DNA from: Undaria pinnatifida
Taxonomy: Eukaryota; Sar; Phaeophyceae; Laminariales; Alariaceae
Reading direction: 5' to 3'
Length of the DNA stretch: 64,000 nucleotides
Assembly (NCBI GenBank): GCA_012845835.1
Contig: JABAKD010000036.1
Span: forward strand, 2,204,001 to 2,268,000
The position numbers and the translations under genes were made by a program. Of the stretch, positions 56,313 through 64,000 are shown piece after piece; positions within the stretch are counted from its first letter, which is position 1; the number at the start of each line of letters is the position of its first letter. The notes beneath the pieces are model-generated. The model worked only from the letters and a program-made list of their open reading frames with translations. It searched no databases and was not told the DNA's origin.

Positions 56313-56833
56313 CCGTTTTCTTCCATTGCCAATTTCAGCTTAGTGACAAAACCTTTTCGAAATAAGCTCAGCCGCGTACCATTTCGCGCACGTGGACCCC
56401 TCCAGACACGCGTTGTCGCCCGCATGGCCCACGCCGGGGCAAGATGGTTCGTGCACCATCTTGGTGACTTTTCCTTGAGTGTCAAGGAAGCAGAGAATAT
56501 TGAACAAATTGTCCGGAGTAGCTGTTTACCAACCACGGGACCCGGCCGAAGCCACGAGAACAAACGTGCCAAACTCAACCCTGTTTCAGTGTACTTGCCC
56601 GGGGCGCCCATCCATTGCCGCCAAATCTTGGCGTCGACGTGCCTGCATCTTAGCAACATCCACGACGACAGGCAATCGCTCCGGATACCACGGGGCCGGT
56701 AATGACGGAACCGGCTGAGCGCGGCATTTCCAGCAGAAATTAACCTGTGCAGCGTTTTCTTCCTGACACGCCGAACAATACGCAAATCCCACCAGGTCCC
56801 GGGCCGTGGCAACCCCGCCGAGAGATGCATCAC
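56313..56833 (-). pseudogene. DIRS recombinase ORF, N-terminal part with zinc ribbon
   Basis: The minus frame at 56792-56586 reads GFAYCSACQEENAAQVNFCW and KCRAQP: two CxxC pairs forming a zinc-ribbon-like motif, then DVAKMQARRRQDLAAM. A frame change is needed near 56590 to continue. The other frame ends FRKGFVTKLKLAMEENGKD at the MITE A junction. The position just upstream of the recombinase suggests it is the start of the same ORF. Homology by pattern and context. Confidence 0.55.
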
Positions 56834-57007
56834 CTCAGATGGCTCACGCTAGCGTCTTTCTGTTGAAATAAAACACCAAAAAAAAAGGTACCGTGAACCT
56901 CGGTGAGCGGTCGAAAGGGTTCAAAAAACGGTCAAATATATGGGCCCTACTATGCGATGTATGACGAAAACGGGTAGTCGTTGCCACCTGCCACTGAAGC
57001 TCACCAC

Positions 57008-57857
57008 TTACGCTAGTATCCCAAGCGTGCACGTCATTGTGCGATGGTTTCCGAAGCATAGGTAATCGTTATCCCATATTCGGAAGTCCACCTCGTACGC
57101 AGTCATTCCCCAGCGAGGGTACCGCCAATTCCTGAGGCCACTGTCTGAACTCGGCCACTGAAAGCACCCTTCCGCCGCCACGGGGGCCACCTTGATCGAC
57201 CTCACGGTGGCAAGCTGAGCCAATATGCCCGAACACCAGGCACTAGGACGATCGCATGTGCCCTGCATTCCGCCAAATGTTGCACAAAATGTGTCCTGCC
57301 ATGATTGCGAGTGAGAAACAAAACCCGAACGCCGGGATTGGGATTCTGGTACCCGAAACGATCGAAACGTCGTGCGCCAACACATTGGTCCCCGCCGAAC
57401 CGGCACAGGCGTACTGGGAGAAGAAGGGCAGCGCCTCACCGTTTAATCGGGATCGCAGCACCGACACCGTGGATGCCATGAGGTCCACGTTAAACAGGCC
57501 TTCTCCTCCCAGACCGCTTTGAACGGTACCGGCGCTACACGGATGATGGCTTCTCGTGACGGCCGCGAGATGGCATCCGCGACCTCGTTCTCCGCGTTCG
57601 GGATTCACTTCGACAAATAGCACACAGCCGTACTCCACTTGAAACTCCAACAACTGTACCAGCAACGCGTGAATCTCGCGGTTCTTAGTTTGCCCCCGGT
57701 TATGAGCACCCGCTACCGACTGGTTGTCTACGTCTATGACCACATGTGCTCGCCGCAACACGCCCGGGTGCCGCGTACAGGACTGTCGAAGGAGATGGTA
57801 AAGGGCATACGTCCTCTTCTGGTTGATATGCTTCAACAACCAGTCTGGTGGGAACAC
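57008..57857 (-). pseudogene. DIRS-type RNase H and downstream domain
   Basis: The frame 57857-57243 reads PPDWLLKHINQKRTYALYHL, RRAHVVIDVDNQSVAGAHNR, GQTKNREIHALLVQL. The DVDNQS block is the RNase H active-site Asp region followed by the usual Asn. The INQK(R)TYAL block normally carries a catalytic Glu, which reads Arg here. Further on, FNVDLMAS and LPFFSQYACAGSAGTNVLAH are typical of the region after RNase H in DIRS elements. A shift near 57300 moves into the frame 57439-57008 (VRSIKVAPVAAEGCFQWPSS, NWRYPRWGM). Frameshift and lost Glu indicate a dead gene. Confidence 0.7.
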
Positions 57858-58104
57858 CCCCCCCCGCGGGAATGATGCCCGACGTCATGTTCACCACGCC
57901 CCACCTTGCGACCGATGACGCATCCGACGATGCTTTCGTCAAGACTGCCGTGGAGTGCCGCGCTCGCTGTCACGGCCCCTCACGCGAGGTAGCCGATGTA
58001 TTCAACCACTGCTCTAATTATCCCACAAGGTTAGCCCTTGAGTCTTTTTCGTAACGTCGACAGCGCACAAACCTGTTTTTCTCAGATCAGCAGGCATCGC
58101 AAAC

Positions 58105-58628
58105 TTAGCGTGCGTCCACAGCGATGCCGGTCGAATAGTCACCGTCATGCTCATGCACTTGCCCGCAATAGCAGTAATCAATACCGCCATATGAGAAGCC
58201 AAACCGCGGCCAGGAGGAGGGGCAAAGAAGAATGTGGCGAAAGGCGGATGAGTCATCCAGCGAAGTGATGCAACAACCCTGCGAAGCGACGTTAATCACC
58301 CGCGCCACCGTATCCATCGAAAAATGGACCTTCTTGCACCGCTTGTTGAGCGCCCTCGCGTCGAAAATTAGTCGCGGTTTTGTCTCCTCGACCGACAACG
58401 CCATAACCAGGCGGGGCCGCGGCGAACCCCAGGGCCTCGGACGTCCGCCAGTTTCACGACACACCTACGATCTACAAGGGCTTGCACCTCGTCGTCCACA
58501 AAACCGGTGAACGTTGGCGGGACGCGGTTTTGGAACACCGCTCTGGGAAATTGGCCGACGTCATACGGGTTGTCGCGTGGCGGGCCCCGGTATCCCTTGA
58601 GGAGAAAGATCGTGAAGGTCCACTCCAT
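58105..58628 (-). pseudogene. DIRS-type reverse transcriptase, N-terminal half
   Basis: The frame 58628-58368 includes PPTFTGFVDDEVQALVDRRC and VVKLADVRG. A frameshift near 58440 leads to PRLVMALSVEETKPRLIFDA, RALNKRCKKVHFSMDTVARV and TSLDDSSAFRHILLCPSSWP, then RFGFSYGGIDYCYC. These match the fingers and first palm motifs of DIRS-group reverse transcriptases (the LIFDARALN and LDDSSAF...H(I) blocks; first catalytic Asp region). The LPFG and YxDD motifs do not follow: the sequence after GGIDYCYC is unrelated, so a deletion removed the second palm part. Confidence 0.7.
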
Positions 58629-58640
58629 CGCGTGAGTGTG

Positions 58641-58930
58641 TCCCGACTTTAGTCGTGTCCGGACTCTACTCCCGAGGTTTCGAGAGCGAAAACAAAACTG
58701 ACCTCTTTAGCGATACAAGTTCGGATACAGTTCTATATAATCTATGGTTCCAATATTTGTGCCAAATTTGAGCCCAACGATTGGATCGCCAAATTACGCA
58801 CGTATCATTTCTCACAATCGAAACACTATCTACGGTTCGTCGAAATCAGTTCACACCTTTGCTCCCCCGCCCCAACGCGCACGCGCCCGCACCCGTCCTG
58901 CCCCCTTCCACCCTGGCGTGCTCTTTTTGT
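58641..58930. other. No recognisable feature
   Basis: Flank of the DIRS element; ends in C-rich sequence. Confidence 0.4.
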
Positions 58931-58939
58931 TTCTGTTTC

Positions 58940-59145
58940 TTGATCGTTTTGATCGTTTTGATGGTTTTGATCGTTTTGATCGTTTTGATCGTTTTGGTGG
59001 TTTTGATCGTTTTGATGGTTTTGATCGTTTTGATGGTTTTGATCGTTTTGATGGTTTTGAACGTTTTGATCGTTTTGATTGTTTTGATTGTTTTGATCAT
59101 TTTGATCGTTTTGATCCTTTTGATCGTTTTGATCGTTTTGATGGG
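58940..59145 (+). repeat. (TTTTGATCG)n minisatellite
   Basis: About twenty-two 9-bp units with GGTTTTGAT variants. Frames give DRFDRF or LIVLIV. Confidence 0.95.
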
Positions 59146-59800
59146 ATGCATGCCTCGGTGGGGGTGAGCGGTTTGTTTTCTCTGAGAAATTCAGTTCTCT
59201 TGAACTTCCATGCCGACTTATACCGAATATTACCGACGTACACCGAATGTTATATAAAAAGGTCTTATGCTTAGCCCGATATGACCAATCCGATCGGCCT
59301 ACGTATACGGCAACGATATTCCAAAATCCAAATGGTATCCGTTTTCTCGACAACATTGAATTCGGCAGTTGCTCAGTTTGGGATCCCCAAAAAATGCACT
59401 GTCTTTTATATTTTACATATAAAATAGTACTTGTCTCTACTGCATGCAGTTAAAGCTTCTACCAACACAAACACGCACAAAATTAGCTTGATGGATTCAA
59501 CCGCCCCCCGCCCCGCGCGCGTGGTCTTCTTTTTTATGTCCGATGGCACGGATGCCATCTTAATATCGCCAACCGACCAAACCCAATCCTATTTGTTTGA
59601 TATTTTAGTTCCGACTCCTACCAGATGGAAGAATGGAACCAACGCTCACAGAGTGCTGGAGAGACCCGGTGAACCCTGCGGGCCGAACGGAGCGATGCTA
59701 CGACATCTTCGGGAGCACCGTTCCTCGGGCTGGTACTCGTCGCCTCGATGCTAAGGTGGGCATAACAACTTTTATTGTGTTGAAGGAGACGCGTCCTACG
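59146..59800. other. No gene recognised
   Basis: Includes TTCGGGAGCACCGTTCCTCG (59687), echoed as TTCGGGACGACCGTTCCTCG at 60547, a short dispersed repeat. Confidence 0.45.
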
Positions 59801-59802
59801 AT

Positions 59803-59995
59803 AATAATACGATAATAGTACGATAATAATACGATAATGATGCGATAATAATACGATAATAATACGATATTAATACGATAAAAGTACGATAATAATACGA
59901 TAATAATACGATAATAATACGATAATAATACGATAATAATACGATATTAATACGATAATAATACCATAATAATACGATAAAAATACGGCAATAGG
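59803..59995 (+). repeat. (ACGATAATA)n minisatellite
   Basis: About twenty-one 9-bp units. Confidence 0.95.
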
Positions 59996-60059
59996 GTAGC
60001 AGGTAGCACCTTGTTCGGTTTACTTTTTTTCGTGGATTCCGGGACTCCTTAACCCTATA

Positions 60060-60183
60060 TGGTGAGAATATCGTCAGAATCGTCGGAATATCGTCAGAAT
60101 ATCGTCAGAATATCGTCCGAATGTCGTTGAAGTATCGTCAGAGTATCGTCAGAATATCGTCAGAATATCGTCAGAATATCATT
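60060..60183 (+). repeat. (ATATCGTCAGA)n minisatellite
   Basis: About eleven 11-bp units. Confidence 0.93.
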
Positions 60184-60849
60184 ACTGATTTTTCGGGGAT
60201 GTTCGTCCAAATTAATAATCCCAAAACACCGGATTCAATATCGGGCTGCATTTTCAACACCAGCGTTTGGGCGCAAGGGTATGATGAAGCTTCTCGAAAG
60301 AGGAGTCCTAGAAGCGTTACCACCAGATCTAGATGTATTTCTACGGCACCCTATTGGAGCAAATAACTGCTAATTGTGCTAGGGCGGACTAGGCCAAAAG
60401 AAGGGGTACGAAGTTTTTTTTTGTTGATGTACACGATTATGGCGCATAGGGAACCTCGCTCGAGGAGCTATCATGCCTGCTACATACCCATTATTTATCA
60501 TGTTGTGTGCTTGACTTAATTCCTTGAATACCGAGGGCTCGACGTTTTCGGGACGACCGTTCCTCGCACCGGTACTCGCCGCGCCTGGATGCTTAGCTAA
60601 GATTAACACGGTGACTGCTAAGGTACAGTACGTGCATAACTTCCGTTCGTATTTTGTGCTTGGTTTCCCCTTCCTTGTGTTCTTCGTCTTTCCGCGCATG
60701 CATGCTGAAATTGACCGACGCTGAATGTCGTGCAGGTGCGATCTACCTAATAGTTGTAGAAATCATCCTCCAAAATCAATTGTGCCTGGATGAAGTTGGC
60801 CTTTCGATCGTAGAAGTGGTCAACCAATAATAATGTCGTTGTAATAACG
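60184..60849. other. No gene recognised
   Basis: Short frames only; one carries the CCGTTCCTCG repeat noted at 59687. Confidence 0.4.
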
Positions 60850-61085
60850 TTCATTGAGTCGTTCTACGATAGCTCCCCCAATATTTCGTTAACGAAATCG
60901 CCGGTTTTGAAACCACTCCCTCCCGGCCGTATCTCCAGACACACGGCGACCCTTGCCATCCCGACGGTCATGGTTCGATAGTATGTTGCGAACAACAAGA
61001 TATATGAAGATTGCGCTTTCATACCATTCTTCCTCGTGCCGAGAAGTCGTGAAACCTTCGTTAAAGGCAAGTTAAAGAAAATCGC
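60850..61085 (-). pseudogene. EIRPGA repeat-protein fragment, copy 2
   Basis: The minus frame from 61070 reads TKVSRLLGTRKNGMKAQSSY, then TVGMARVAVCLEIRPGGSGF and KTGDFVNEILGELS. The blocks LL.TRKN, EIRPG, GDF..E and GELS align with 39752-40228. Upstream DNA GCGATTTTCTTTAAC is also shared by all three copies. Unknown family. Confidence 0.45.
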
Positions 61086-62150
61086 CCGTTTGGGGAAGGG
61101 CGATCGTAGAATCGGCCCATTGGTGTTACAGTGTTGCGGTGTATATCTAAGTCAGACAGACGCGTCAACACTTACGATACGTAGAGGGGTGAGCTGGTCT
61201 TTTTTTTTTGCTGAATGGAGCGTTTTCTGAATGACCGGAGACACCTTGCCTCAAAATCGCCCAAAGGTACTTTCTGTCGACGATTGTTCAAACTATACTT
61301 GTTCGAATACCTCGGCCATAACGGGATTGTTCCTGGGACTGTTCCCCGGCGGGACATAAAGGTCCTCAAGTGTAGAGACTCAGCAAAACAGTGGTTGGTG
61401 CATCTCTACCGTACTACTAGCGTGCGGCGGTGCGGCGTCATGGTAACGTTCCTCGGGGGGGTACTCGCCTCCGCGATTCTAGAGGCAAGCACGTGCTACG
61501 ATACAAGCACATTAATATTTCGATCTCACAGCTGAATTCTTGTTTCTCATTTTTTTTCAACGGGGGTATTCCCGAATCACTTTTCCGCAAAAAAAAAAAC
61601 AGATTTCCCGGGCACCCCACACCTAACACATTATATATACCCTATATGGTGGAAACTCTGTTGTTGTTTTTTTTATGTTATACTTCGTATCATTTTATAT
61701 CGTGCTATATCATGTTATTTGCGATAAAAGAAAAAAGGGCGTTCTGCGATGGAAGGAACACCGTTCTAGCCAAACTATTTTACCAATAACGAGGCGAAAT
61801 TGGTCGGGATGTTATTCTTGTTTCGCGATACCCATGTCATGTGTTGTATACGTGGCCGTGGCTTTGCTATTCCGGTGTCACTTATTGTGGAGTACTTACT
61901 CAAAATTAAAAGCAGTTAGTTTTTGGGTAAGTAAGATATATCGTATCGTATCACGAGGCTCACACCTGGGCGATTGGATACACGCTCCTCGATCAAAAGC
62001 AAACCTCAACTTCACCTTTTTAGAGCCCAAAAACCTTAACCTATACTAATTCCAAGTAACTTTTCCAGTGATAAAGGCGTTAAGATGGCCCATTCATCGT
62101 TCGAGTAGCATCAATCACTTTGTATGTCGCGGACTGATTCTACGATGGCG
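61086..62150. other. No gene recognised; X-like terminal fragment at 61515
   Basis: ATTTCGATCTCACAGCTGAA at 61514 resembles the X terminus. Several short frames with no motif. Confidence 0.4.
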
Positions 62151-62154
62151 CCCC

Positions 62155-62462
62155 AAAAACCAGCGATCTTCTTTAACGAACGTTTCCTATTGAACGGCTG
62201 CTCGACACGAGGAAGGATGATACGAAAAAGGAAAATCTTCATTTAGTTTCTTTCTTGTTTGCTTAAGAAAGACTATCGAACGATGACGTCGGGGGGGGCG
62301 TAATTCAGGAGATACGACCGGGAGCTGGTTTCAAATCCCGCGATTTCGTTGAAGGAATGCTGGGGGGGCTGCCGTTGAACGACTCGTCGGTGAAGATATC
62401 GCCGTACCAAAACACCGTAAAGGACACTCGCGTTGTCATGGTGGTGAGCGTCGCCTCTTAGC
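62155..62462 (+). pseudogene. EIRPGA repeat-protein fragment, copy 3
   Basis: Plus-strand DNA GCGATCTTCTTTAACGAACG and CTGCTCGACACGAGGAAGGA match copy 1. Then VIQEIRPGAGFKSRDFVEGM, LGGLPLNDSSVKISPYQNTV follow in frame, with a frame break in the middle (62240-62310). Confidence 0.45.
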
Positions 62463-63012
62463 TATACTAAAAAGGGGGTCGAAGCTGTGACTATTTATAG
62501 TGCAATACTACCAACCAACCAACCAACCAATGCAGCCCTCATCTAGACTCAAGTCTTACCCGTGCGATCCAGGCTACCGTAGCGGCATCACTTTTAGGGT
62601 GTCCATTTTGAGCGACTCGGAGCTAATCGAGCGCTAGCGGCTACCCTGTACCGTCTTGCAGTCTTACAGTCTTGTGTGTTTTTAGGATTGGCGGCATCAC
62701 CGCCAACAAAAAAATCGAATGCCAAAGCCATCATCTTTGTGAGACGTGCTACGATAAACGTATTGTATGAGGTAGCACTTTTGGTCTAAATTTTTTTCTG
62801 ACAAACGGGGCCGGTTCCTTAATGTAAAACCGTGGCAAATTTCACCGTTTTGATGTGTATTCGTCCTTTTCGTTGTATACCTAGGCCACAGAATTGTTCA
62901 TGGACTACTAATACTAATACTGGCTCTCTAATTCCCCTCAAAACCAGGTTTTGAGAAGGGCATGGAGCTCCTCAAGGAAAACGCCTCCGAAATTCATGGG
63001 TACACCTCTATC
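62463..63012. other. No gene; family W fragment and ACCA repeat
   Basis: (ACCA)n at 62511-62530. GAGGTAGCACTTTTGGTCT ... CAAACGGGGCCGGTTCCTTA at 62770-62821 is a W copy. Confidence 0.5.
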
Positions 63013-63280
63013 GACCTAGGCTACGGTAGGGGGGGTACCCCCATTTTCACTGGTGTGTTTGAGCCACTCGCACTAGTAGATCTGTACCCTACGGATGAAG
63101 ATGGTTTAGGAACTTGGTTTGCCGCAGCTTAGATCACCTTTGCATTTCGCATTGATTTTGTCCATGTAAAACAAAATAAAACGTAAGATTGCATAGGAAC
63201 AAAGGGGTTACTCGCGCGAGTGACCCCTAGCCACTGAAATAAAAGGCCCAAAAGGGGACCCCCCTACCGTAGCCTGGGTC
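63013..63280 (+). mobile_element. MITE copy B (268 bp)
   Basis: GACCTAGGCTACGGTAGGGG at the left and TACCGTAGCCTGGGTC at the right, flanked by the perfect 4-bp direct repeat TATC (63009-63012, 63281-63284). The interior, with GTGTTTGAGCCACTCGCAC and TTACTCGCGCGAGTGACCCC, is very similar to copy A. Confidence 0.85.
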
Positions 63281-63339
63281 TATCGTGGCCTGTATTGCCA
63301 CTGAAGAAGCGACTGACCAAAACCTTTACTGTGAAAATG

Positions 63340-63386
63340 GGGATACCCTCCCTACCGTAGCCCTACCGTAGCCCTACCGTAGCGGT
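63340..63386 (+). repeat. Short tandem CCTACCGTAGC repeat
   Basis: Three to four 11-bp units, CCCTACCGTAG, the same sequence as the MITE tip. Confidence 0.8.
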
Positions 63387-63795
63387 ACTGTTGTTGTTTT
63401 TTAACGCACTTTTTCCCGTTTCCTCCCCTCGTTGTAGGCCGCAGATGATCCAGGTTCCGACACCAATGTTCGCTCAACCACGCAGCTCCGGTCAACCAAG
63501 GGTCGTCTCCGGCCGCATCGGGAACTGGAAGGAGAAGTCCAAGTAAACGTCAATGAAACTTTGGAACAGGGTGGGGATACGCCTTCCATACGTAAGGAAA
63601 CCTCGGTGCACGTCCGGATGTTCCCGGTGCCTATGGGCGCAAACTGGTGAGTCGGCAACTTGACCCTCTTTCAAACAAAGATACCCATATTTTTCGTTGC
63701 ATAATAAAATGCTTGGAATTAGCAGGGTAGATATGCTTGCACTTGCACCGTGGTTTTTTCATGAGACTTGTCACTCGCTAACCTCCATGCCCCAC
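63387..63795. other. No gene recognised
   Basis: Minus frame 63658-63401 has no recognisable motif. Confidence 0.4.
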
Positions 63796-63799
63796 ACAA

Positions 63800-64000
63800 A
63801 CATAGACATAGACATAGACATAGACATAGACATAGGAATAGACATGATCGTAGACATAGTCGTAGACATAGTCATAGACATAGACAGACGTGGACATAGA
63901 CATAGTCTAGACATGGACATAGACATAGACAGACTTAGACATAGACTTAGACATAGGCATAGACATAGACATAGATATAGGCATAGACATAGACATATAC
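63800..64000 (+). repeat. (CATAGA)n microsatellite, runs off the window
   Basis: Hexamer array with GTAGACATAGTC variants. Confidence 0.95.

Larger units (their letters stand above)
54172..58640 (-). mobile_element. DIRS-like tyrosine-recombinase retroelement, degenerate
   Basis: On the minus strand the order is reverse transcriptase (about 58.6-58.1 kb), RNase H and its downstream region (57.86-57.0 kb), a zinc-ribbon start (56.8-56.6 kb) and a tyrosine recombinase (to 54.17 kb). RT, RNase H and YR in this order are the mark of DIRS-type retroelements, which integrate through the recombinase and lack integrase and LTRs. Frames are broken repeatedly, the RT lacks its YxDD part, and two MITEs interrupt the recombinase gene. 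The outer ends and any split repeats are not identified, so the limits are only those of recognisable coding sequence. Confidence 0.8.

Noticed and set aside
58744-59356. DRFDRF / NDQNDQ proteins of about 176 codons
   Set aside because: Produced by the in-frame 9-bp TTTTGATCG repeat.

Overview
The window reads as a repeat-saturated stretch of a eukaryotic nuclear genome. I see no operon, no ribosome-binding-site pattern and no rRNA. Nearly every long open frame lies inside simple-sequence DNA or transposon remnants. TTAGGG-type telomeric repeats sit at about 25.65 kb. The recognisable proteins are a Ty1/copia RNase H, a DIRS-like tyrosine-recombinase retroelement and a LINE-type ORF tail. From general memory these resemble elements of algal genomes (stramenopile or dinoflagellate). 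That assignment is inference; the window holds no marker gene that fixes it.

Layout. 0-2 kb: a broken Gln/Gly-rich coding region (minus). 2.3-3.6 kb: a long inverted repeat around a (TTG)n core. 3.75-4.1 kb: LINE-type tail. 4.8-5.6 kb: a TA-flanked MITE-like element inserted in a dispersed repeat (family Y). 5.6-8.6 kb: tandem copies of a G-rich modular repeat (family X), which recurs in both orientations across the window. 9.6-10.3 and 20.5-21.2 kb: an LTR-like repeat pair. 15.5-16.6 kb: two Y copies, one carrying X. 24.4-27.4 kb: several minisatellites and an interstitial telomere block. 30.87-34.08 kb: a shortened copia element with two 287-bp LTRs and a 5-bp target duplication. 36.3-37.3 kb: an almost pure 1-kb (GGTGC)n array. 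39.4-39.7 kb: the best candidate host exon, with a signal peptide. 41-53 kb: X and Y copies among minisatellites. 54.2-58.6 kb: a DIRS-like element on the minus strand, interrupted by two MITEs, one of which contains a 620-bp (CATAT)n array. 59-64 kb: minisatellites, a third MITE copy and copies of an unidentified repeat protein.

No set of genes here works together as a pathway; the organisation is that of interacting mobile elements. The strongest unusual signals are two. First, a 9-mer TACC(T/A)GGTA occurs ten times and looks like a 7-bp insertion when repeat copies are compared, as a TA-target transposon footprint would. Second, families X and Y both end in a tiny conserved open frame starting MS(F/I)D. 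Much sequence between these features (listed below) shows nothing I can name.
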